A DNA stretch of 64,000 nucleotides, from the NCBI GenBank assembly GCA_019636385.1, contig JAHBXT010000006.1, positions 124,001 to 188,000 on the forward strand. Direction: 5' to 3'. The notes under the pieces are model-generated. The model saw nothing but the letters and a program-made list of their open reading frames with translations. It did no database searches and was not told the DNA's origin. This stretch comes from Pirellulaceae bacterium. Its GTDB lineage: Bacteria; Planctomycetota; Planctomycetia; Pirellulales; Pirellulaceae. The translations under genes were made by a program, and so were the position numbers. Below, one piece after another: positions 35,686 to 44,233 of this stretch (position 1 is its first letter; the number at the start of each line of letters is the position of its first letter).

Positions 35686-36564
35686 TCAATTCTCCAAGGC
35701 TTCAACCCCGCCGATGATTTCCATGATTTCCTGAGTGATTTTGGCTTGTCGAGCGCGGTTGTAGGTCATCGACAGTTGGCGGATGATCTCGCCGGCGTTT
35801 TCGGTTGCGCTCTTCATCGCCACCATTCGCGCGATTTGCTCGCTGACCGCTGCATCCAGAAAACACTTGAACAGCTTCACGCGAAAGCTAGCTGGAACAA
35901 CGTCGTCCAGGATTGAACTGGCCGAAGGCAGAAATTCGTAGTTGGCTTTCATTCCCGTCGCTCCCCCGGCTTCTACCTGTGGCTGGGCAAACGGCAATAG
36001 CGTCTCGGAAACCGCAATTTGCTTGGCGCTGCTGACAAATCGGGTGTACACCACATCCAGGCGGTCCATTTGTCCGTTAATAAACTGGTCCATCAAGCGA
36101 TCAGCGATCGGTGCAACGTCCTCGAATTTGGGTTCGTCATCGAATTTCGTGTACTCGTGGTTCAGCTTCAGTCCGCGAAACTTCATGGCGGTAATACCGC
36201 GCTTGCCGCTGACCTCCAGGCTCTGCTGAACTGCCTGTTCATCCAGGGCTGTTCGCGACTGATTCGCGGTGCGAATTACCGAGCCGTTATAACCTCCACA
36301 CAAGCCGCGATTGCTGGTCAACATCAGCACGGTTGCGCGGCGAACGGCGGGGCGTTCGGCCAACAGCGGATGTGACACTTCCAGGCCCGCACCCGCCAGG
36401 TCACGAACAATCTGCGTAATTCGCTCGGTGTAGTCGTTGGCTGCCGCCGCTCGGTCCATCGCTTTCTTGAAGCGAGCCGTAGCGATCAACTCCATCGTTC
36501 GCGTGATCTTGCGGATGTTGCGAACGGACTTGCGTCGCTTGTCCAGTGCACGGGTATTAGCCAT
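35686..36564 (-). CDS. atpG: ATP synthase subunit gamma
   Basis: 292 residues. The N-terminus MANTRALDKRRKSVRNIRKITRTMELIATARFKKA and the C-terminal MTYNRARQAKITQEIMEIIGGVEAL are the two coiled-coil helices of the rotor shaft, with TSNRGLCGGYN in between. The start overlaps the atpA stop by 8 bases, so translation is coupled. No plant-type redox insert is visible. Confidence 0.97.
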   Translation of the reverse strand: MANTRALDKRRKSVRNIRKITRTMELIATARFKKAMDRAAAANDYTERITQIVRDLAGAGLEVSHPLLAERPAVRRATVLMLTSNRGLCGGYNGSVIRTANQSRTALDEQAVQQSLEVSGKRGITAMKFRGLKLNHEYTKFDDEPKFEDVAPIADRLMDQFINGQMDRLDVVYTRFVSSAKQIAVSETLLPFAQPQVEAGGATGMKANYEFLPSASSILDDVVPASFRVKLFKCFLDAAVSEQIARMVAMKSATENAGEIIRQLSMTYNRARQAKITQEIMEIIGGVEALEN

Positions 36565-38071
36565 TGGCCTTGTAGCCCCTCTTGAACTCGGCGATGGCCG
36601 CCTTGATTCCCTCTTCGATTTCCGAGGTCAGGTCCTTGCTTTCCTCCAACTTGCTCAGCAGTTCCGCTTTGCGATCATGCATGAACTGCAATAAGCGCAC
36701 TTCAAAGTCGGCGATCTTGCTGACCGGAACGTCATCCATGTGACCACGCGTAGCAGCATAAATACTGATTACTTGGTCCAATACGTTCATCGGCTTGTAC
36801 TGAGACTGCTTAAGCAGTTCGACCATTCGGTAACCGCGGTCCAGACGCGACTGCGTCACCGGGTCCAAATCCGTTCCCAATTGGGCGAAGGCCTCCAGTT
36901 CGCGGAACGAAGCCAAGTCCAACCGCAAGCCACCGGCCACCTTCTTCATAGCCTTGATCTGAGCGGCACCACCTACGCGCGACACCGAGATACCGACATT
37001 CATCGCCGGTCGAATCCCTTTGAAGAATAGGTCGGGCTGCAAATAGATCTGGCCATCGGTGATCGAAATCACATTGGTTGGAATGTATGCCGACACTTCC
37101 CCTTCTTGGGTTTCGATAATCGGCAAGCTGGTCAGTGAGCCACCGCCCAGGGCGGCGGAAAGCTTCGCGGAACGTTCCAGCAAGCGGCTGTGGCAGTAGA
37201 ACACGTCACCCGGATAGGCTTCGCGTCCGGGTGGCCGTCGCATCAGCAACGAAAGCTGACGATATGCGGTCGCCTGCTTGCTCAAGTCGTCATAAACGAC
37301 CAATGCGTGCTGGCCATTAAACATAAAGTATTCGGCCATCGCAGTGCCCGAATAGGGGGCAATGTATTGTAGCGGAGCAGGTGTGCTGGCCCCGGACACG
37401 ACCACGGTGGTGTAGTCCATAGCGCCGTGCTTGCGTAGAGCCTCGATCACTAGCGCGACTGATGAGTCCTTCTGGCCGATGGCCACGTAGAAGCACTTCA
37501 CGCCAGTGCCCTTTTGATTGATGATCGTGTCAATGGCGACAGCGGTCTTACCCGTCTTACGGTCACCAATGATCAGTTCGCGCTGGCCACGTCCGATGGG
37601 CGTCATGGCGTCAACGGCCTTGATCCCGGTTTGTAAAGGCTCGCACACCGGCTGCCGTTCGGCCACGCCAGTAGCAATCAACTCCACGGGACGTTGTTCC
37701 GAGGATTCTACTGGGCCGCGACCGTCCAGTGGATTGCCCAGGGGATCAAGCACGCGACCGACCACACCGGGGCCGACAGGGACGCTCAACAGTTTGCCGA
37801 GTGCCTTGACTTCGTCGCCTTCGTTGATCGTCAGGTAATCACCCAGAATGATGATCCCGACCGAGTTCTCTTCCAGGTTAAAAGCCAAACCGATGACGCC
37901 GGAAGGGAACTGAACCATCTCACCAGCCATCACGCCGGACAGTCCGTAGACCCGAGCGATACCGTCGCTGACTTCCAGCACGGTACCTACTTCGCGAACG
38001 TCCATTTGACTTTCGAATGTCTCGATCTCTTTTTGAATGACCGAGGCGATTTCATCCGAATTGAACTTCAT
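36557..38071 (-). CDS. atpA: ATP synthase subunit alpha
   Basis: 504 residues. Non-catalytic nucleotide-binding subunit of F1 with Walker A GDRKTGKTAVA, the ALVVYDDLSKQATAYRQLSLLMRRPPGREAYPGD segment and the SRVGGAAQ motif, all as in the family. It follows atpH by 53 bases and overlaps atpG. Confidence 0.98.
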   Translation of the reverse strand: MKFNSDEIASVIQKEIETFESQMDVREVGTVLEVSDGIARVYGLSGVMAGEMVQFPSGVIGLAFNLEENSVGIIILGDYLTINEGDEVKALGKLLSVPVGPGVVGRVLDPLGNPLDGRGPVESSEQRPVELIATGVAERQPVCEPLQTGIKAVDAMTPIGRGQRELIIGDRKTGKTAVAIDTIINQKGTGVKCFYVAIGQKDSSVALVIEALRKHGAMDYTTVVVSGASTPAPLQYIAPYSGTAMAEYFMFNGQHALVVYDDLSKQATAYRQLSLLMRRPPGREAYPGDVFYCHSRLLERSAKLSAALGGGSLTSLPIIETQEGEVSAYIPTNVISITDGQIYLQPDLFFKGIRPAMNVGISVSRVGGAAQIKAMKKVAGGLRLDLASFRELEAFAQLGTDLDPVTQSRLDRGYRMVELLKQSQYKPMNVLDQVISIYAATRGHMDDVPVSKIADFEVRLLQFMHDRKAELLSKLEESKDLTSEIEEGIKAAIAEFKRGYKANG

Positions 38072-38124
38072 GCCGAACCTCTACGACCAGATATGATTGT
38101 TTGAAATATTTGCTTAGAAAATGA

Positions 38125-38748
38125 TTACGAGGAAAGCAGCGCGGCGTATTGGTCGCGGATCGCTTTCTGAATACCTTGGGACACCGCCGACTGGATAGCA
38201 GCCATCTTGCCCATTACGCTGCCATCGAACACTTGATCTCCAACGCGAACTTGGATGCCGCCCAGTAAGTTCGGATCGAGTCGCTCGTCCAGGACAACTT
38301 CCTTGCCCAGCGACTGACTCAGACGTTGCTGAATCTGCCTTTGCTGCGACTCGGTTAGTGCAAATGCAGAAGTGACCACTACACGGATGCGACCTAACTG
38401 CTGATCGCGCATCTGCTTGGCGCACACTTGAATGGCTCGCAGTGAACCAATTCTGCCACGACGACACAGAACCTTGAAAAAATTCAGCAGCAGCTGATCC
38501 ACGCGACCGCCGAAAATTCGCTCGATCAGCAGCTCTTTGTCAGCCTGGTTAACGCGTGGCGAAGCCAGGAGGCTCTCCAAGCCCGGGTGAGGGGTCAAGC
38601 ATTGGTCGACTACCGCACCCAGTTGCTCGACGATTACGTCGACTGAGGAACCGGCGGCTCCCAGAATTGCCTTGGCGTACAAATTGCCAACCTGTTGGTC
38701 ATCGCTGTCCAGAGCGGTTGGATGCAAGCTAGGATCGGTTTGACTCAT
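38125..38748 (-). CDS. atpH: ATP synthase subunit delta
   Basis: 207 residues, slightly longer than the usual 175-180. Seen: ANLYAKAILGAAG at the N-terminal helix bundle and the C-terminal RIRVVVTSAFALTESQQRQIQQRL with DPNLLGGIQVRVGDQVFDGSV, the family signature. Connects F1 to the peripheral stalk. It is 84 bases after atpF. Confidence 0.95.
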   Translation of the reverse strand: MSQTDPSLHPTALDSDDQQVGNLYAKAILGAAGSSVDVIVEQLGAVVDQCLTPHPGLESLLASPRVNQADKELLIERIFGGRVDQLLLNFFKVLCRRGRIGSLRAIQVCAKQMRDQQLGRIRVVVTSAFALTESQQRQIQQRLSQSLGKEVVLDERLDPNLLGGIQVRVGDQVFDGSVMGKMAAIQSAVSQGIQKAIRDQYAALLSS

Positions 38749-38832
38749 GGGCCTGCCGGTTTGTGGCGAAACAATATTTGTGGCGAAACAATAGTGGAGT
38801 GTACAGTTGCAAGTCGGTAGGGGCTTCGCCTG

Positions 38833-39627
38833 CTAATTCTTGCTAGGCAGCTTGGACAACATCTCTTGGATCAGCGACTGGTGATCGGCAGCCTTGACTT
38901 CGCGACCAATAATCCGCCCGGCCAGCGACATGGCTATATCGGTCGAGCGTTGAGCCAATTCGCCCAGAGCAATCGTCTTGGCAGACTCAATCTCGGCAAC
39001 CGCTCGTTCGCGATGTCGAGCCGCTTCCTCCTGTGCCGAGGAGATCAGACGCTGTCCAGTGGCCTCGGCGTCCTTGCGAGCATCGGACAGCATCTGCTGG
39101 GCCTCTGAGCTGGCCAAAGACAGCTTGGCTTCGTACTCGCGCAGCTTAGCCATCGCATCTTGGGATGCCTTTTCAGCATTGGCCAAATGGTTGGCGATCG
39201 ACTTCTCACGCCGATCCAGACCTTCGGAAATTGGCTTCCACGCAAACGCCGATAGCACAGCCAGCAAGCACCCGAAGACGATTAGCGAAGCGATGGCCAT
39301 CTCGGAACGCCACTCAGAGGGGTCTTCCGCCTGATCGGTCATGTTGACGTGCGTCGGATCGTGATCATCATGCCCGGCAGCCTGTCCGCTACCGTGGCCA
39401 TGATCGCCGCTGTGACCATGATCGCCTGCGTGGCTCTGTTTGTTGGCCACTGCCGAAGATGGCTGTGCCGCGTCAGCATTGCCAACATCTGCCGTGTTTG
39501 GGGCGGCTGACGGGCTACTGGTCGCAGATTCGTCAGCCATTGCAGCGCAGCTTAGGCTTGTTAGCCAAACAAGAACACCACACTGGAAAACTCGACGAAA
39601 CACACTCAACATGCTCAGCACCTTCAA
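38833..39627 (-). CDS. atpF: ATP synthase subunit b with signal peptide and His-rich extension
   Basis: 264 residues, about 100 more than a usual b subunit. It begins with a signal-peptide-like segment ending LSCAAMADES near residue 33. A low-complexity stretch (SATSSPSAAPNTADVGNADAAQPSS) and a His/Gly/Asp segment with eight histidines in 28 residues follow. The membrane helix is at about 110-130, then the normal stalk coiled coil (WKPISEGLDRREKSIANHL to MLSKLPSK). The extension should lie in the periplasm or paryphoplasm and might bind metal. Extended Fo subunits occur in planctomycetes; the role is unknown. Confidence 0.93.
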   Translation of the reverse strand: MKVLSMLSVFRRVFQCGVLVWLTSLSCAAMADESATSSPSAAPNTADVGNADAAQPSSAVANKQSHAGDHGHSGDHGHGSGQAAGHDDHDPTHVNMTDQAEDPSEWRSEMAIASLIVFGCLLAVLSAFAWKPISEGLDRREKSIANHLANAEKASQDAMAKLREYEAKLSLASSEAQQMLSDARKDAEATGQRLISSAQEEAARHRERAVAEIESAKTIALGELAQRSTDIAMSLAGRIIGREVKAADHQSLIQEMLSKLPSKN

Positions 39628-39707
39628 CGGAAAGTCAGTTCATCCAAATACGAATGGCCCAAGGCGATCAACAGCCACTGGGCTGTCGTCAGCCTGCTGT
39701 CGTCAGC

Positions 39708-40013
39708 CTATTGTGCAAACGGGTTCTGAGTCGAGCAGACCCACACGGCGTAAAACGCCAGACCTTCGATCAACGCGGCGGCGATGATCATGTTGGTTTG
39801 GATAGTGCCGGAAGCCTCGGGCTGGCGGCCCATGGATTCAACAGCACCTTTGGCCAACAGACCGATACCAATGCCAGCGCCGACTACGGCCAGTCCTGCG
39901 CCAACTGCACCGGGCATACCTACGGATGTAATGCCGTCTTGCGCCGAAGCCGGAACAGCCATGAGAGCGACCATACCGACGGCACGCATCGTTGTCATCA
40001 AGAATTTCTTCAC
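39708..40013 (-). CDS. atpE: ATP synthase subunit c with leader
   Basis: 101 residues, against about 75-80 for a usual c subunit. GTG 40013 is the start because AGGAG lies 8 bases upstream. The first 25 residues, MKKFLMTTMRAVGMVALMAVPASA, form a cleavable-looking leader. The two-helix hairpin is standard: GLAVVGAGIGIGLLAKGAVESMGRQPEA and MIIAAALIEGLAFYAV, where E of LIEG is the ion-binding carboxylate. The helix lacks the extra polar residues (Q, S/T) of sodium types next to the glutamate, so proton coupling is likely. Confidence 0.96.
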   Translation of the reverse strand: MKKFLMTTMRAVGMVALMAVPASAQDGITSVGMPGAVGAGLAVVGAGIGIGLLAKGAVESMGRQPEASGTIQTNMIIAAALIEGLAFYAVWVCSTQNPFAQ

Positions 40014-40113
40014 CGAACAATCTCCTGTACAGGTTCTCTGAAAAAGGTTTGATTTTGAACTGATTAAACTGACTGGTTTACGGCGGGGTGTTCTCTGAGG
40101 CTCCCATACCCGG

Positions 40114-41460
40114 CTAGTGGTGATGGGTGGCGCTGGAGATAAACAAGGCCGACAAAAAGGTGAAAATGTAGGCCTGCAAGCAGGCCACGAATAGCTCCAG
40201 CATGCTCAACAAAGTTGACGCCAAAATGGAGATTCCGGCCGCCAGTCCCCACGAACCGCCGCTCATCGCGACCGCATGGGCTCCGAAGCCAATTCCCATA
40301 AATCCCAGCAATACTAGGTGGCCCGCGACCATGTTGGCCAGCAATCGCACCGCCAACACACCATGTTTGATAAACAGCGACAGCCCTTCAATCGCATATA
40401 CCAAAGGAACGATGAAGATCGCTAGATAGAGGGGCAGACCCAATGAGGGCGCAAGGTTTTTCAAGTAGCCCAGGACCCCGAATTTGCGAATGCCTTGCAC
40501 GAGGCCAACGCCGAAGACTACCAGAGCCATGGCACCGGTCAGTGCAAAGGTGCTTGTAGGCGCTCCGATCCACGGGATCATGCCCATCAGATTGCAGCCG
40601 AGCACAAAAAAGAAAGCGGTCCACAGCAGCGGCATGTACTTATCGGCATCGTGCTCGCCCATGGCCGGAACAACAACCTTATCGCGTACGAACAGCACGG
40701 TTGATTCCAGCAGGTTTGCCAGCCGTCCCTTGGGTGCCGCTCCACTCGAGATTTTGCCAGCCAGCCAGCGAAAGGCCAGAAACAACAAAATAGCAACTAC
40801 CACCTCGACGACCATGTAACGAGTAATTCCAAAGCCGGATTGAACTTGGTAGGCGTTGCGGAGTGTGGCAAATGGCTGCGGAATGAAAATCTTCCCACTG
40901 AGCGCCTTGTTGTAGCCGTCCAGTTGCTGTTTGGACCAGCTTAAATTCGGCTGCTGGACGTACTCACCGGCCACTTCGCCGTGCTGATATTTCTTGACTA
41001 AAGCTTGCCACTGCCGGTGGGATTGTTCGTCACGGATCACTTCATACATCCACTTCAGTGGATAATTGGCATTTTGAGGCAGTTGCAGGTACGACTCGAC
41101 AACATCAGCCGACTCAAGACCAACTTGATTCTTTGCCCACTTTCCAGATGCCAGTCGGAGACTTTCCATCTCGTCGAGCAAGTACTGCTCTAGTGGGCGG
41201 CCGTGCCGCGCGGCTTTGGCGTGTTGCCAATGCTTCCACTGATCCACCAGTCCATCCAACTGGACAGGCTGTTTGACGATGGCTTTCAATTCGTCAACCA
41301 GTTTGGCCGCTTCCCAATCTTGATAACCAGCATCGTTGCGGATGACCCACGCTCCATAGGCATCATAGAACTCACGCGAAGATTGGTAGTTCTTCTTCCA
41401 CAGCGCGCGAGGAACTTCGAAGTAGAAGCTGTCCTTGATGTGCAGAATTGGTGAAGCCAT
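40114..41460 (-). CDS. atpB: ATP synthase subunit a with a long N-terminal extension
   Basis: 448 residues, about 200 longer than the classical a subunit. Residues 1-205 are soluble, helical and charged (LWKKNYQSSREFYDAYGAW, DQWKHWQHAKAARHGRPLEQYL) and precede the first helix. The membrane part is normal, with MPLLWTAFFFVLGCNLMGMIPW and VRLLANMVAGHLVLL, whose arginine is the essential one for ion translocation. It ends SSATHHH. The extension probably packs on the outer face or stalk. It starts 69 bases after the AtpI-like gene. Confidence 0.95.
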   Translation of the reverse strand: MASPILHIKDSFYFEVPRALWKKNYQSSREFYDAYGAWVIRNDAGYQDWEAAKLVDELKAIVKQPVQLDGLVDQWKHWQHAKAARHGRPLEQYLLDEMESLRLASGKWAKNQVGLESADVVESYLQLPQNANYPLKWMYEVIRDEQSHRQWQALVKKYQHGEVAGEYVQQPNLSWSKQQLDGYNKALSGKIFIPQPFATLRNAYQVQSGFGITRYMVVEVVVAILLFLAFRWLAGKISSGAAPKGRLANLLESTVLFVRDKVVVPAMGEHDADKYMPLLWTAFFFVLGCNLMGMIPWIGAPTSTFALTGAMALVVFGVGLVQGIRKFGVLGYLKNLAPSLGLPLYLAIFIVPLVYAIEGLSLFIKHGVLAVRLLANMVAGHLVLLGFMGIGFGAHAVAMSGGSWGLAAGISILASTLLSMLELFVACLQAYIFTFLSALFISSATHHH

Positions 41461-41528
41461 AGCGCCGTTATCGGTATCAAGGGTAGGCTCGACTGCTGGC
41501 GCTCGCTCCGTTCACCCTTTGGGCAGCG

Positions 41529-41936
41529 CTAACCGGTCGAATTCCATGTCTTGGATTGAGACTGTCGGATTTGGAGCCAAGATTCTAATAGCAGCGTAAC
41601 GAAATAACAGGTCAACAAGGCGCCAGTGAAACATTTTCTTTCTGCGCCTGGCCATAGATAGATCGTGAGTAGCGCAACTAGTGAAATCGGGAAACGCCAC
41701 GCGATATCGACTAGATGTCCAACACGGCCCGTAAAAATGCAAATTCTAAAGGTTGCAGCGGGGAGGACGGCCAGCAGGTTAATCGCCGCAGCCGCAATTG
41801 ACGGCCAGTAACACTCAACAATACTGCGACCATTTGACGCAAGTAATCCTCCGATAGTGGCGGACAAAAATGCCGCTAACGACAACAGGCAAGTCTCTAG
41901 GAACCAATGTTTTGCGCGAGTGCTTGCCGATACCAC
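41529..41936 (-). CDS. atpI: AtpI-like membrane protein
   Basis: 135 residues with four hydrophobic helices (LETCLLSLAAFLSATIGGLLA, SIAAAAINLLAVLPAATF, FPISLVALLTIYLWPG, FTGALLTCYFVTLLLESWL). GTG 41936 is chosen because it begins 4 bases after the atpZ stop, with GGAGAA upstream; the frame is open to 42080 inside atpZ. Position and topology match AtpI, which helps assemble the c ring and passes magnesium. The sequence itself is weakly conserved. Confidence 0.7.
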   Translation of the reverse strand: MVSASTRAKHWFLETCLLSLAAFLSATIGGLLASNGRSIVECYWPSIAAAAINLLAVLPAATFRICIFTGRVGHLVDIAWRFPISLVALLTIYLWPGAERKCFTGALLTCYFVTLLLESWLQIRQSQSKTWNSTG

Positions 41937-41940
41937 AGGT

Positions 41941-42288
41941 TCAATTCTCCGGATCGCGCAATGAGTTCTCGCGCTCCTTGGCGCCGTCTTGGCCATTCTC
42001 CGAGGGATCGGTGGTGGCTGCGTCCTCCCATTCCAGCGGTTTGCCCCGCGCCGGCGGCGTGAGCTTGCGAGCCAAGACAATTAGACCCGTTGTGCCCATC
42101 AAGAATCCCACCGCGAAACCGATGACTGCGAACTGCTGCGTGCCCAGTCGCCTATCCAGCATGGATCCGAGAATTCCAGGTATCACCATAACCAGAGTCA
42201 CTGCCAGGGTGCGCGAGATCCATTGAGAGGCGTTTACCCACTGGGTCTCAGCCTCGGCGTGGTTTTTGTTGGGGGCCCGTTTGTCCAT
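41941..42288 (-). CDS. atpZ: AtpZ-like subunit of the ATP synthase operon
   Basis: 115 residues with a two-helix hairpin, LAVTLVMVIPGILGSMLDRRLGTQQF and AVIGFAVGFLMGTTGLIVLAR, the layout of AtpZ/AtpQ proteins that precede atpI. The C-terminal 40 residues are charged and soluble. First gene of the operon; a 390-base region separates it from the divergent DUF4912 gene. Confidence 0.85.
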   Translation of the reverse strand: MDKRAPNKNHAEAETQWVNASQWISRTLAVTLVMVIPGILGSMLDRRLGTQQFAVIGFAVGFLMGTTGLIVLARKLTPPARGKPLEWEDAATTDPSENGQDGAKERENSLRDPEN

Positions 42289-42677
42289 GTCAGTCGGCGG
42301 TCTGTCTAGGTCTCCAATACAACCCGAATAACCGATTTTTTGAGACAGCTTAGGAACTAAGGCTCCAGACTACTGACCGGCGTCTCATGTCTCCTTAAAC
42401 CGTGTCGAGGCCGGCTAGTGGACGGGAAAGTTCCATTGGTCTCGCCGGTAGGCGATTCACCGAACTTTTGTAAGGCATTAATCTAGCAAAATTCGGATTC
42501 TCTTACATACTAGGCAAATGGGAGTTCTTGCGGCTGCAATGGAGCATCAGTTGGTCCGCAACGAACGCCAAACGGGGGGGCGCAGGTCTGTAGGAAAACA
42601 GAACTGACGGAGGTTTGCTGGTTCGAAAAAGCAGATACAGAGATTGCGTAATCTCGGTGACTATACCACCAAGGGAA
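42289..42677. other. divergent promoter region of the ATP synthase operon and the DUF4912 gene
   Basis: No gene or island palindrome is seen. The T-rich stretch near 42330-42345 and 42465-42500 could hold promoters, but no confident -35/-10 pair can be named. GACGGAGG at 42606-42613 is a ribosome-site-like sequence directly before a TTG at 42615. Confidence 0.35.
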
Positions 42678-44159
42678 ATGAAATTGATTGCCAACCGTAA
42701 AACAAAGCGACCTGCTAAGCCGGTGGCAGCATCCCGCTCCAAGGGACCGGGAGTTGGAGCAGCCATAGCCAAAAAGAAAACCAAATCTGCGGCACGGCGC
42801 CAGAAGAGCAAGCCATCAGCTCCAATTTCTATGGTTCGAGGGACCTCAGGGGCGAAATCCACGAAACCAGAAGCGCGAAAGAAGTCTGGTGCCGGTACTA
42901 CGAAGTTGGCAGCCAAGTCAAAACAACCCGCGTCAAAACATGGCGGCCAAAAGGTTACCGCTCGGCCAGCTGCTAAGCCAGTGGCCAAACAGGCACCCAA
43001 GAAGGTACCTGCCAAGCCTGGAAAGATCGCAGCTAAGGCGCCCAATGTAATCGCCAAGTCACAGCCTGCCGCTGACCGATCGAAGTCGCCCGCCAGCGGA
43101 CAGCGACCTGGTTCACCTGTGCAAGTCAAGAAGGCGGGACTACAGGTAAAAAGGGATGGGGCGGTAGTAAAGCAGACCTCAAGCGCCAAGGTGCCTGCCA
43201 AGATTGCCTCACCACAGCCGACCGGTACTAGTCCGAAGGTACTCAAGAAGATCCGTCAGATGCAATTGCAGCGTGAAGCCTCCAAGGATATTGGCTATCG
43301 GCCGCGGATGGTGCAACCGCCTGGCGCAAACGATCCGGTTTGGGAAAAGGAGCCGACAGTCGATCGAATTGGCTTGTTTGTGCGCGATCCGTATTGGCTG
43401 CATGTGGCCTGGGACATCACTCGAGGAGCCGTCGATCGCGCGCAAGCGGCCTTGGCCGAGCAATGGCATAGTGCCAGACCAGTTATTCGGCTGATGAGGT
43501 TGGATGAGTCGGGTGTCAGTTCGACGGCGGAGACGATCCAAGCCGAGATTGAAATCAATGGCGGTGTTCGCAACTGGTACATTCCTTGGACCGGAGAGGT
43601 CGCCAGTTTTCGAGTGCAGGTTGGCTATGTAGCTGGGAATCGGCGGTTCCACATGATTGCAGTTAGCAACGTAGTGCGGACGGTGGCTGCCAATTCAGCC
43701 GAAGCCGTCGATCAGCACTGGACCAATCTTGGAGCCGAAGGAGAGAAGATCTATGCCCAGAGCGGAGGTTACAACTCTGAATTGGATACTGGCGAAATGA
43801 AGTATATGCTCGAACAGCGGCTCAACCGAAGTTTGGGAGCACCAGCGCTTGCAAAACTGGCGATCGCAGCCGATGGGCCGTATCGACAACGAGCGGGATT
43901 TCATTTCGATATGGAAGTCGAGTTAGTGTTTTTTGGTGCGACTGCGCCCGACAGTTACTTGACGATCAATGACGAGCCGGTGACATTAAGGCCCGATGGT
44001 ACTTTTGTGGTGCGCTTACCGTTCCCCGATCGCCGTCAAGTTATCCCCGCTGTGGCTGTGGCGCGTGACGGCAGTCACCATCGCACGATCGTGGTTGCCG
44101 TTGAACGCAATACGAAGACGATGGAGCCGATGGAGCAAGAGCAAGACACGGGAGACTAA
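42678..44159 (+). CDS. DUF4912 protein with histone-H1-like basic tail
   Basis: About 493 residues. The first 190 residues are very rich in Lys, Ala, Pro and Ser (KKKTKSAARRQKSKPSAP, KKVPAKPGKIAAKAPN), like histone H1 or the Hc1-type nucleoid tails of bacteria. The DUF4912 region follows at about 225-350 (GLFVRDPYWLHVAWDITRG, NGGVRNWYIPW, YVAGNRRFHMIAVSN). The last part has FHFDMEVELVFFGATAPDSYLTINDEPVTLRPDGTFVVRLPFPD, a beta-sandwich. First ATG is 42678; a TTG at 42615 gives a longer frame and has a close ribosome site. DUF4912 has no assigned function. The tail could bind DNA or acidic polymer. Confidence 0.8.
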   Translation: MKLIANRKTKRPAKPVAASRSKGPGVGAAIAKKKTKSAARRQKSKPSAPISMVRGTSGAKSTKPEARKKSGAGTTKLAAKSKQPASKHGGQKVTARPAAKPVAKQAPKKVPAKPGKIAAKAPNVIAKSQPAADRSKSPASGQRPGSPVQVKKAGLQVKRDGAVVKQTSSAKVPAKIASPQPTGTSPKVLKKIRQMQLQREASKDIGYRPRMVQPPGANDPVWEKEPTVDRIGLFVRDPYWLHVAWDITRGAVDRAQAALAEQWHSARPVIRLMRLDESGVSSTAETIQAEIEINGGVRNWYIPWTGEVASFRVQVGYVAGNRRFHMIAVSNVVRTVAANSAEAVDQHWTNLGAEGEKIYAQSGGYNSELDTGEMKYMLEQRLNRSLGAPALAKLAIAADGPYRQRAGFHFDMEVELVFFGATAPDSYLTINDEPVTLRPDGTFVVRLPFPDRRQVIPAVAVARDGSHHRTIVVAVERNTKTMEPMEQEQDTGD

Positions 44160-44233
44160 CCGAATTTGGCCGGTTGCGATTGCCAGGGGTGGCAGTGCGC
44201 CCGATACAATCGCACTCCGTGTAGTGAGCCTGG

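Noticed and set aside
42503..43246. Long open frame on the minus strand opposite the DUF4912 gene
   Set aside because: It mirrors the Lys/Ala-rich coding strand, and its translation (Cys/Phe/Gly/Ala-rich) is typical of antisense shadow frames.
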